A stretch of DNA of 5,946 bases from Synergistales bacterium (GCA_025997935.1 BNVG01000120.1:1-5946), one strand, 5' to 3'. Positions 1-5,812 are shown, counted from the first letter of the stretch. A program made the numbers and translations. Notes: a model not told the origin generated them from the sequence alone.

Positions 1-26
1 TAGGCAAAAACCAATTCGTCTCCGTT

Positions 27-51
27 CTCGCGATTATTTTGCCGCTCGCGA
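27..51. repeat. Paired CTCGCGA direct repeat, possible operator
   Basis: The 7-mer CTCGCGA occurs at 27-33 and again at 45-51, 18 bases apart start to start. Each copy contains the palindrome TCGCGA. The second copy ends two bases before the candidate -35 hexamer at 54. This position would suit a transcription factor acting at the operon promoter. The repeat is short and regulator binding is inference. Confidence 0.25.
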
Positions 52-53
52 AC

Positions 54-82
54 TTGCGTTTTCATATCTTGCCTCATATAAT
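54..82 (+). promoter_or_regulatory. Candidate sigma-70 promoter of the kinase-gnd operon
   Basis: A perfect TATAAT lies at 77-82. Exactly 17 bp upstream is TTGCGT (54-59), which keeps only the TTG of the -35 consensus. Transcription would start near 89, giving a leader of about 130 bases before the first called gene at 219. The perfect -10 and spacing support it; the weak -35 suggests modest or activator-assisted strength. No other good promoter is visible before the operon. Confidence 0.45.
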
Positions 83-218
83 GAAAAATATTTATAGGAC
101 TTGGGCGAGTATAGATATTTCCTCTTAAAGACTTTTGAGCGGTTGGTATTTATATTCGCGTTGATGATTTTTCCCATCGAGTACGCTATTACAACTCTTT
201 TATGGAGAGGTAGGCATA

Positions 219-446
219 ATGAGACTTTTTATTTTAATGCTGTCAATGGTCAGCGTCGTCAGCTTCGGCTACGCTTTGGCCGGTTACGGGGGCGGCTTTT
301 TTGACAAGGGCCGACCTGACTATATAATCTGGGGGCTTGCGTCGGGCTTTTTTTGCGCGTGTCTTGCTATATATCTATGGAAAGGCTGGCTGGCTGGCGT
401 GGTGCGTGAAATAGAAAAAGAGGAGGATTCAAGCAATGACGTTTAA
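219..446 (+). CDS. Small two-helix membrane protein, function unknown
   Basis: This 75-aa product is not one I recognise. It has a hydrophobic N-terminal segment (about residues 3-21) that could be a membrane helix or uncleaved signal, a short glycine-rich loop with charged residues (22-34), a second hydrophobic segment (about 36-54), and an acidic tail containing EIEKEED. A good ribosome binding site, GGAGAGG at 204-210, lies 8 bases before the ATG. Its last 11 bases overlap the start of the sugar kinase, so the two are probably translationally coupled. The context suggests a membrane accessory to sugar-acid uptake or metabolism, such as a small transporter subunit, but there is no direct evidence. 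The two-helix topology and RBS support a real gene; the function is open. Confidence 0.6.
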   Translation: MRLFILMLSMVSVVSFGYALAGYGGGFFDKGRPDYIIWGLASGFFCACLAIYLWKGWLAGVVREIEKEEDSSNDV

Positions 447-1521
447 TCTAAAACTCAAGGAAAACTGCGCTTACAGCCTGATAGCTCCGACGAGCATGGG
501 CGTACGCATAACGCCCTTTGGGCGTCAGCCTTCGCATACGTCAACTTTGTTCGCGATGCAGGCAACGAGCGCGGAGAGCAACGTACTGACCATTTCGTCG
601 AGCCTTGGCCTGAAAACAAAGGTGTTGACAGCTTTTGTAAAGGACAGCCCAATAGCGCGCTTTATCAAGGACGACCTCCGAAGCCGGGGGGTGGATTTTG
701 AGGGCAAAGAGCTGCCCCAGGACGGCCCTTGGGGTTATCGCCACCAGTTCAACATCGCGGACAGCGGCTTTGGCGTCAGGGGGCCGAGAGTTCATAACGA
801 CAGGGCCGGCGAGGTGGGGCGGACTCTTTCGGCGGCTGATTTCGACCTGCCGCGCATATTCGGCGCGGACGGCGTTCAGATAATACATATATCCGGGCTT
901 ATAGCGGCGCTTTCAAAGGAGTGCGGCGAGTTTTGCTTGGAGCTGGCGAGGCAGGCCAAAAAACACGGCGCGAAAGTCTCGTTCGACCTGAACTACCGCG
1001 CCTCGTTTTGGAAGGGGCGCGAATCGGAACTATCCGCCGCGTTTGACGAAATAGCGTCGCTATCCGATATTCTGATAGGCAATGAAGAGGACTTTCAGCT
1101 TGCTCTCCACCTCAAAGGCCCCGAGAGCGGCGGCAAAGATTTAGCCTCTAAAATGGAGGACTTCAAAGGTATGATCGCATCGGCCTCCGCAAAATATAAG
1201 GCCGTACAAGTCTTCGCGACGACGCTCCGTCAGGTGGTCTCGGCAAACGAGCACCTCTGGGGCGCTATCCTGAGCGCGGGCGGCGACTGGCACGTCGTCG
1301 AGCCGAGAGCGATAGACATACTCGACCGCATAGGCGGGGGTGACGGCTTCACGGGCGGCCTGCTCTACGGCGCGCTAAGGGGCTGGACGCCCGAGAAATG
1401 GGTGCGCTTCGGCTGGGCCTGCGGCGCTCTCGTCACGACTATGGAGCAGGATTACGGCCTGCTGACGGACGAAGAGCAGGTATGGAGTATCTATGAGGGC
1501 AACGCTCGTGTCAAACGCTAA
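436..1521 (+). CDS. PfkB-family sugar kinase (KDG-kinase-like)
   Basis: This 361-aa protein has the ribokinase/PfkB fold, whose members transfer phosphate from ATP to a sugar or sugar acid in the cytoplasm. FDLNYR (183-188) and GNEEDF (215-220) are the core strand motifs typical of 2-keto-3-deoxygluconate kinases and relatives. The C-terminal signature is DRIGGGDGFTGG (297-308), with D303 in the catalytic base position. Two features are unusual: the signature has GGGD where GAGD is usual, and the N-terminal di-glycine sugar-binding motif is replaced by ATSAESNV (43-50). The protein is somewhat longer than the common 300-340 aa. The start is well supported: AGGAGG at 421-426 lies 9 bases before the ATG. 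The 3' end overlaps gnd by 29 bases, which suggests a substrate feeding 6-phosphogluconate or related sugar-acid metabolism. Gluconate, KDG or another acid are all possible; no gene symbol is assigned. Confidence 0.85.
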   Translation: MTFNLKLKENCAYSLIAPTSMGVRITPFGRQPSHTSTLFAMQATSAESNVLTISSSLGLKTKVLTAFVKDSPIARFIKDDLRSRGVDFEGKELPQDGPWGYRHQFNIADSGFGVRGPRVHNDRAGEVGRTLSAADFDLPRIFGADGVQIIHISGLIAALSKECGEFCLELARQAKKHGAKVSFDLNYRASFWKGRESELSAAFDEIASLSDILIGNEEDFQLALHLKGPESGGKDLASKMEDFKGMIASASAKYKAVQVFATTLRQVVSANEHLWGAILSAGGDWHVVEPRAIDILDRIGGGDGFTGGLLYGALRGWTPEKWVRFGWACGALVTTMEQDYGLLTDEEQVWSIYEGNARVKR

Positions 1522-2986
1522 TATCGAAACCAAGGCCGACATCGGCCTGATAGGGCTCGCCGTCATGGGAGAAAACCTCGTGATGAACATAGAGAGCAAG
1601 GGCTTCCGTGTCGCCGTCTACAACCGCACGGCGGACAAAGTGAAAGCGTTCACAGAGGGAAGAGCGAAGGGCAAACAAGTCGTCGGCGCTTACTCGCTCC
1701 AGGAACTCGCCGGGCGACTCGCGGCCCCCCGCAAAGTGATGATGCTGGTTCGCGCCGGACAAGCCGTAGATTCGCTTATAGAGGGACTTTTGGAGGTGTT
1801 GTCGCCGGGCGACGTTATAATCGACGGCGGCAACTCGGAGTTTACGGACACGTTCAGACGGGCCGCTTACGTCGAGAGCAAGGGCTTGCTTTATATCGGC
1901 ACAGGCGTGTCGGGCGGCGAGGAAGGCGCGCTCAAAGGCCCCTCTATGATGCCGGGCGGTTCACCGGCCGCCTGGGGCTTGGTGAAGCCCATATTCCAGG
2001 CGATATGCGCGCGCGTAAACGGCGAACCCTGCTGTGACTGGGTTGGTGAGGGTGGCGCCGGGCATTTTGTGAAAATGGTGCATAACGGCATAGAGTACGG
2101 CGACATGCAACTTATAAGCGAGTCGTATCATCTTATGAGGACTCTCTTGGGCATGAGCGCGGACGAGGCGCAAAAGACCTTCGAGGCCTGGAACAACGCG
2201 GAGTTGGACAGTTATCTCATAGCCATAACGCGTGACATTCTGGGGCATAAAGACAAGGACGGCTCCCCTTTGGTGGATAAGATCCTCGACGCCGCCGGAC
2301 AAAAAGGGACGGGCAAGTGGACGGCTATTTCGGCTTTACACGAGGGCGTACCGCTGACCCTCATAAGCGAGGCCGTCTACGCGCGCTGTCTGTCGTCCAT
2401 GAAGGAAGAAAGGGTCGCGGCAAGCGCGGCGTTCCGCGCCGACTCAGGCTCGCCCGCGCCGGTTTACGACGGCGACAGAGGCGAATTTATAGAGGACATC
2501 CGGCGCGCTCTCTACGCCGCCAAGATAGTGTCCTACGCGCAAGGCTTCGCGCTTATGCGCTCCGCAGCCGCCACTTACGGCTGGAGGCTCAATTACGGCG
2601 GCGTGGCCCTGATGTGGCGCGGGGGCTGTATAATACGCTCCGTCTTCCTCGGCAAGATAAAAGAGGCTTTCGAGTCGAATCCATACCTCACAAACCTTCT
2701 GCTCGACCCGTTCTTCAAGGACGCGGTGACCGAACGTCTTGACGGCTGGCGCAACGTCGTGGCCACGGCCTCTCTTTTGGGAATCCCGACACCCGCCATG
2801 AGCGCCGCGCTGAACTACCTCCACGGCTACACATCGACAGAACTACCGGCAAACCTTTTGCAGGCGCAACGCGACTACTTCGGCGCACACACTTATGAGC
2901 GCGTTGATTCCCCGCGCGGAAAATTCTTCCACACGGACTGGACGGGAGAGGGCGGCGCGACGTCAGCGACGACTTACGCGGTGTAG
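1493..2986 (+). CDS. gnd: 6-phosphogluconate dehydrogenase, decarboxylating
   Basis: The enzyme oxidatively decarboxylates 6-phosphogluconate to ribulose 5-phosphate and CO2, reducing NADP (or NAD), in the oxidative pentose phosphate pathway. The N-terminal Rossmann domain has GLIGLAVMGENL (18-29), and NRT (44-46) follows the second strand as in NADP-using forms. GGNSEFTDT (112-120), SGGEEG (140-145) and HFVKMVHNGIEYGD (191-204) form the substrate site, with K194 and E201 matching the catalytic Lys and Glu. GTGKWT (272-277), R298, WRGGCIIRS (375-383), and R460 and H466 in QRDYFGAHTYER are all present, so it should be active. At 497 aa it is slightly longer than usual (about 470-485). GTG at 1508 (residue 6) is an alternative start with a better-placed ribosome site. 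It overlaps the kinase gene end and is the last gene of the operon. No terminator is visible after it. Confidence 0.97.
   Translation: MRATLVSNANIETKADIGLIGLAVMGENLVMNIESKGFRVAVYNRTADKVKAFTEGRAKGKQVVGAYSLQELAGRLAAPRKVMMLVRAGQAVDSLIEGLLEVLSPGDVIIDGGNSEFTDTFRRAAYVESKGLLYIGTGVSGGEEGALKGPSMMPGGSPAAWGLVKPIFQAICARVNGEPCCDWVGEGGAGHFVKMVHNGIEYGDMQLISESYHLMRTLLGMSADEAQKTFEAWNNAELDSYLIAITRDILGHKDKDGSPLVDKILDAAGQKGTGKWTAISALHEGVPLTLISEAVYARCLSSMKEERVAASAAFRADSGSPAPVYDGDRGEFIEDIRRALYAAKIVSYAQGFALMRSAAATYGWRLNYGGVALMWRGGCIIRSVFLGKIKEAFESNPYLTNLLLDPFFKDAVTERLDGWRNVVATASLLGIPTPAMSAALNYLHGYTSTELPANLLQAQRDYFGAHTYERVDSPRGKFFHTDWTGEGGATSATTYAV
1495..1510 (+). promoter_or_regulatory. Alternative gnd ribosome site and GTG start
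   Basis: GAGGG at 1495-1499 lies 8 bases before an in-frame GTG at 1508-1510. The upstream ATG at 1493 has only a poor match (around 1475-1480). Starting at 1508 gives a 492-aa protein and a 14-base overlap with the kinase, closer to the usual gnd N-terminus. Either start leaves the Rossmann motif intact. Confidence 0.4.
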
Positions 2987-3203
2987 AGGCTTTATAAAGT
3001 TCTTCTTTACGCCTGATACAGCACTCGGATTAACACCGCCGAAGCTGCCATTATCCTCAACTCCGAACATAAAATAACCGCCGTAACGGTTTGAGAACGA
3101 CGACACGGATTCAAACGCTGTTCGTAAGTTCGTTTGTGCAACGTTTGAATCCGATGGACACCCCTTCATCGTCGCGGATTAATTGTTTGAGTTTATCAAG
3201 CAC
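2987..3203 (-). pseudogene. AlbA_2 (Schlafen-type) domain fragment, frameshifted and truncated
   Basis: Read on the - strand from a GTG at 3203, frame one gives VLDKLKQLIRDDEGVSIGFKR followed by CTNELTNSV, then stops at 3113-3111. The homology continues in another frame as FESVSSFSNRYGGYFMFG then VEDNGSFGGVNPSAV, ending about the gnd stop. Together these match the N-terminal AlbA_2 domain of predicted ATP-binding transcriptional regulators, including the conserved NRYGGYFMFGVED core. The rest of such a gene (normally several hundred residues) is missing. The shift is explained by loss of two T in what may have been GTTTTTGAATCC. A usually acidic residue before FKR is G here. It lies 65 nt after the TOPRIM-like gene on the same strand, so it may once have belonged to the same acquired cluster. 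The family assignment is from memory of the motif. Confidence 0.65.
3106..3153. repeat. Perfect 12-bp inverted repeat, 24-nt loop
   Basis: CGGATTCAAACG (3106-3117) is exactly complementary to CGTTTGAATCCG (3142-3153). No T-run follows on either strand, so it is a poor terminator. The arms fall on the two altered sites of the AlbA_2 fragment: the changed codon before FKR and the frameshift. Confidence 0.8.
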
Positions 3204-3268
3204 TCGGACGCCCCCCGCAACCGATATTGCCTGTTGAGCGGCCTCAGAATATTCTTCATCCTTGTATT

Positions 3269-3961
3269 CTAATCAATGCTGTTGTCTAGACAATCAAGCA
3301 GTTCATTCAAGCTATCGTTGCGACGCCTAACCTCAATATATAAATTTCCATAATCCAATGCGTGAACCGTTCTCTGAACTTCACTTTTCCTTTTTCTGTA
3401 ACCGACACCAACGCTATTATATATTTTTTTAAGTGTTTCCGCAGGGTGATGAAGAATTTCTGTAGAATCGACAGTCACGTCAATTTCTGCAATTTTATTA
3501 ACTGAGGTGATGAGCAACTTTGGTGAAATTTTGGCGTAATGGAGTTCTTCGGCGATGAACCACGCTTCAATCTCGTTTATTGCCAAAATTATATGTATCG
3601 GAATGCCATGCGTTGGGACTCCGTACGCTAAACTTGATTTTAATTTGGCAATGTCGGTAAGAGGATACGCATCGCGAATCCCGATTACACTTGAAAAGGA
3701 CTGTTTTGAAAGTGTAGGCAACTGCTCAATAATATCCGATTTAACCGTTGAATCGCCACAGCAATTGTATATTACAAAATAGTAGTCAGTGGCTGTAGTC
3801 CGCGTTGCTGTCTGAATGATAGTAAAATTTCTTCGCCCCACTGAACCCGAAAATTGTTGAATTTCAACAGCAATTTTCTTTTCGCCAAATATCTGTTTTA
3901 CTAATTCTGAGGTAAAATACTGCTCCGTTTGCCCTTCGACAAAAATGGCTATTTTTTTCAT
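3269..3961 (-). CDS. TOPRIM-like DUF4276-type protein, putative defence effector
   Basis: This 230-aa protein opens with KKIAIFVEGQTEQYF (2-16), the hallmark first strand and acidic loop of TOPRIM-like families such as DUF4276, DUF4435 and RloB, with E9 and E13 in place. A second strand, VIGIRDAYP (92-100), carries D97 where the TOPRIM Asp is expected, but as DAY rather than DxD. INEIEAWFIAEE (128-139) matches the conserved EIEAW block of DUF4276-like proteins. The C-terminal third is basic (GYRKRKSE, 187-194). TOPRIM proteins bind metal and often cut or modify nucleic acid, so nuclease or tRNase-type activity is possible but inferred. The gene begins 14 nt after the ATPase stop, with GGTGG at 3973-3969 as ribosome site 7 nt before the ATG. 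It is most likely the effector partner of that ATPase. A+T-rich composition separates it from gnd. No signal peptide or membrane segment is seen. Confidence 0.75.
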   Translation of the reverse strand: MKKIAIFVEGQTEQYFTSELVKQIFGEKKIAVEIQQFSGSVGRRNFTIIQTATRTTATDYYFVIYNCCGDSTVKSDIIEQLPTLSKQSFSSVIGIRDAYPLTDIAKLKSSLAYGVPTHGIPIHIILAINEIEAWFIAEELHYAKISPKLLITSVNKIAEIDVTVDSTEILHHPAETLKKIYNSVGVGYRKRKSEVQRTVHALDYGNLYIEVRRRNDSLNELLDCLDNSID

Positions 3962-3975
3962 GCATTCGCCACCGG

Positions 3976-5106
3976 CTATCTTGCTTCGCTGAGAAAATCA
4001 CTTGTCAGTAAATCAAAATTGGACAAGCCTGTATAGCGAAATTCCTCAAATTTGTCCTTGGAATTCGCGTAATTATGCACCGAACAAACGCCGCCATCAC
4101 GCTGAATCACCTGCCAGTTTTCAAGCGGCACATTGTTCATCACGAAACGATCATTTGTTGACATAATCAATTGAATTTCATTTGTTTCAGCGACAGACGA
4201 CAATAGATTTATGAGGCTTGTTGATCGGTCAAAGTCCAACCCCTCTCCAATATCATCAATAAGAATGGTTGTCGGCAATTGTTTTCTTGTGTTGTACACC
4301 AACTGGATAATTAGTGACAAGGCGCGGAACATTCCCTGTGAAATATCAGGCTGAAAGAGTGGCATTTCTCTGCCATTTTCAATAACATAAATCATATTCA
4401 ATGTGCCGTTGGGAATTGGCAACTGAATGTGTGGATTTGGAGCAACATCAACAGCCGTAAGCTCGTATCCGATTATTTTCATATATTCCAGTATTTTATT
4501 ATTAAATTCATCGAGGTATTCCTGTTTCCCTTTAGCAAATAAAGCAGCAACTTGATTTGAGTCATGCGGATCAGCAACCAGTTGTTCTATACTTGTCGTT
4601 GCGAATCCACTGTCCTTGCCCAAAGGACTGCCGAAAGCATAAAATCTCAACCCCTCTGCCCATTCAAACAGTTTATCAAGATACGAATGTTGGATTTTAT
4701 CGCGTCTGGCGACTGCTACCAGTTGATTTGTAGGTACTTGAAAGTCAAGCATACTGCCGAGTCTCTCCGCAAAGATCTTGCCTTCGCCATTATTTGAGCG
4801 CGAAAATTTTTCCTCTCCATTGATAGTGAGCTTTTCTTCAACGACCTTTTGCAGAGAAATTCGCAGAGTATAAACATAGGTATCATTGTCATCCGACAAC
4901 TCAATACGATAATTGCAGGAGTTAAACATAAATGGCTGTACGCCCCCCAGCAGATTGGCGAGCCAAAGAATTCTGTTAATAGTATTAGTCTTTCCTGTTG
5001 CATTCTTGCCAACAAGGAGGTTGATTCTCTCAAGTGCCAACTCAGTTAGCTCCCAATAATTAGGCTGTCCTTCAAATTCGGAATAGACGAGCTTCTTCAA
5101 TATCAT
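3976..5106 (-). CDS. AAA_21/ABC-type ATPase, putative defence sensor
   Basis: This 376-aa protein has the ABC-like ATPase core of the SMC/RecF/OLD class. Walker A is GKNATGKT (33-40), followed by N41. A signature-like DISQGMFRAL spans 254-263, Walker B is ILIDDIGEGLD (281-291), and a switch segment MSTNDRF spans 315-321. The central part (about 60-240) is the variable insertion usual in this group. In the usual LLIDEPExGLH pattern the Glu after the Walker B Asp is catalytic; here it is D285, and the switch His is N318. No nuclease domain follows the core, since the protein ends soon after Walker B, so the effector role probably falls to the TOPRIM-like gene 14 nt downstream. GAGGG at 5118-5114 lies 7 nt before the ATG. 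Related ATPases in PARIS and RloA form oligomeric cages that sense phage proteins. That role here is inference from layout. It could also be an unrelated DNA-repair-type ATPase. Confidence 0.85.
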   Translation of the reverse strand: MILKKLVYSEFEGQPNYWELTELALERINLLVGKNATGKTNTINRILWLANLLGGVQPFMFNSCNYRIELSDDNDTYVYTLRISLQKVVEEKLTINGEEKFSRSNNGEGKIFAERLGSMLDFQVPTNQLVAVARRDKIQHSYLDKLFEWAEGLRFYAFGSPLGKDSGFATTSIEQLVADPHDSNQVAALFAKGKQEYLDEFNNKILEYMKIIGYELTAVDVAPNPHIQLPIPNGTLNMIYVIENGREMPLFQPDISQGMFRALSLIIQLVYNTRKQLPTTILIDDIGEGLDFDRSTSLINLLSSVAETNEIQLIMSTNDRFVMNNVPLENWQVIQRDGGVCSVHNYANSKDKFEEFRYTGLSNFDLLTSDFLSEAR

Positions 5107-5124
5107 CTTCCTGCCCTCATTTCA

Positions 5125-5152
5125 AAACATGACAATTAGCTTATTCATGTTT
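5125..5152. promoter_or_regulatory. Inverted repeat upstream of the ATPase gene
   Basis: AAACATGA (5125-5132) and TCATGTTT (5145-5152) are perfect 8-bp inverted arms around a 12-base A+T-rich centre. The element lies 19-46 bases upstream of the ATPase start, in the gap between it and the transposase remnant. It could be an operator or a leader hairpin. No convincing -35/-10 pair was found nearby, so the operon promoter is unassigned. Confidence 0.3.
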
Positions 5153-5165
5153 GCTAACCAGTTGT

Positions 5166-5407
5166 TTATATTAATTTAATTGTCGATGTGGATACGCACG
5201 CTTTCAGTAGGCGCATGAAAATTTGGGTTCCAAATTTTCTCCTGTTGAACCGATATGCGAACTCGTCAAAGTGGCTTTGGAATGTCCCCGAATGAATGCT
5301 TTCAGGTTGGAAATCGCTTTGTGCAACCACAGCAGATGTCGGGGATTCTCCTCATGGTAAAGTTTTTCAATGATTACTTCGTATACACAACACCCTTTAC
5401 CTCTCAA
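5166..5407 (-). pseudogene. IS1595-family transposase remnant, C-terminal part
   Basis: In one - strand frame (from about 5407) the translation includes YHEENPRHLLWLHKAISN and LKAFIRG, the late-DDE-domain block of IS1595-group transposases. The homology then moves to a second frame giving TFQSHFDEFAYRFNRRKF and RLLKACVSTSTIKLI, ending at TAA 5168-5166. The normal C-terminal YLDEFxYRFNRR block is thus present but out of frame. The short stretch normally between FIRGT and this block (about GTYHGL...KHLQ) is largely missing, consistent with a small deletion of 3n+1 bases near 5280-5290. The N-terminal zinc-ribbon and most of the DDE domain are absent, and a TAG closes the frame upstream at about 5438. 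It is a dead relic. It points toward the ATPase gene and suggests the defence pair arrived in, or next to, mobile DNA. Terminal inverted repeats were not identified. Confidence 0.75.
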
Positions 5408-5460
5408 GATCGTTCGGAGTATACCACATTTGACCTACCTGAGACAAGCTGATTGTCATT

Positions 5461-5493
5461 TGACTTTCCCCATTTTTTCAAGCGCGCCTCCAA
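5461..5493 (-). pseudogene. Possible MazE/AbrB antitoxin N-terminus scrap
   Basis: From a TTG at 5493 the - strand reads LEARLKKWGKS, close to the MazE/AbrB-type opening xARLKKWGNS. The similarity stops abruptly after 11 residues, and the continuing sequence (NDNQLVSG) no longer fits the family. The match is short and could be chance. If real, the antitoxin gene was cut close to where the transposase-derived sequence begins. Confidence 0.25.
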
Positions 5494-5521
5494 AGGAGAA
5501 GTTGATTTGAATGCGGCGGTC

Positions 5522-5540
5522 TCTCAAAGAGCATTTGAGA
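5522..5540. repeat. Short 7-bp hairpin
   Basis: TCTCAAA (5522-5528) pairs perfectly with TTTGAGA (5534-5540) around a 5-base loop. The stem is A+T-rich and no T-run follows on either strand, so a terminator role is unlikely. Significance is unclear. Confidence 0.3.
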
Positions 5541-5572
5541 TATGATGTAGTTTAAGATGAGGAGGAGAGACT

Positions 5573-5709
5573 GTGGCTCAAACAGATATAAAAAGAGGAC
5601 GAGGCATGGGAAATTTGTAAAAGGTGATGTTGTTGTCGTACCATACTTCCCGAAACCCATAGCTTTTATCACGGCGACAATGTATAATAACGCGCAAAAC
5701 GGTATCTAA
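5573..5709 (+). pseudogene. Possible decayed PemK/MazF-type toxin start
   Basis: GGAGGAG at 5561-5567 is a strong ribosome site 5 bases before GTG 5573, but that frame codes for only 15 residues (MAQTDIKRGRGMGNL). Another + frame, open from ATG 5557 to TAA 5709, contains KFVKGDVVVVPYF (codons 5611-5649). This resembles the KxGDVVLVPFPF opening of PemK/MazF toxins, but the expected continuation is absent. A frameshifted, truncated toxin gene would explain both facts. The similarity is only about a dozen residues. Confidence 0.2.
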
Positions 5710-5782
5710 AGGGTGTGTTCGCGTGACCGATAAGCAATTTATATTATGTAGCATAAACCCTTATAAATCAGCGCTTCCCACC

Positions 5783-5811
5783 TTTACAGGAAGTGAATTT
5801 CGGCGTATAAT
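5783..5811 (+). promoter_or_regulatory. Strong sigma-70-type promoter facing the repeat array
   Basis: TTTACA (5783-5788) matches five of six -35 consensus bases, and TATAAT (5806-5811) matches all six -10 bases, with a 17-bp spacer. Transcription would begin around 5818, inside the first repeat units, so any transcript would start with the repeat. No gene is visible within the window for it to serve; the target would lie beyond 5946. Confidence 0.6.
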
Positions 5812-5812
5812 T

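Larger units (their letters stand above)
1..218. other. Leader region, no confident gene
   Basis: No gene is called before the small membrane protein at 219. The stretch holds a candidate promoter (54-82) and a repeated 7-mer just upstream of it. A reading frame opens at TTG 101 and runs to 304. Its first 40 or so codons are hydrophobic, but it lacks a good ribosome binding site and overlaps the better-supported gene at 219 by more than 80 bases, so it was not called. It could be a decayed or very small membrane peptide. Confidence 0.5.
5408..5782. other. A+T-rich spacer with no intact gene
   Basis: No reading frame here has both a plausible start and recognisable full-length homology. The stretch holds two weak toxin-antitoxin-like scraps (5461-5493 and 5573-5709), one short hairpin (5522-5540) and several TATAAT-like words. 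It reads as decayed DNA between the transposase remnant and the repeat array. Confidence 0.5.

Noticed and set aside
101..304. 67-aa + strand reading frame with a hydrophobic N-terminus
   Set aside because: It has a TTG start without a clear ribosome site, a large overlap with the better-supported gene at 219, and a C-terminus of arginine-rich shadow sequence from that gene.
1961..2824. Long antisense and alternate frames inside gnd
   Set aside because: The gnd frame is complete with all catalytic motifs. The other frames show no family motifs and are expected in G+C-rich coding DNA.
3106..3153. 12-bp inverted repeat as a transcription terminator for gnd or the defence operon
   Set aside because: The loop is 24 bases and no T-run follows either arm.
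3269..5106. Direct assignment of the pair to PARIS or Gabija
   Set aside because: Gabija has a fused ATPase-TOPRIM protein plus a UvrD-like helicase, which is absent here. The TOPRIM partner shows DUF4276-like rather than clear DUF4435 (AriB) motifs, so only architectural resemblance is claimed.
5478..5672. 64-aa - strand hydrophobic frame
   Set aside because: It has no recognisable motif or ribosome site and lies in a region of decayed sequence.
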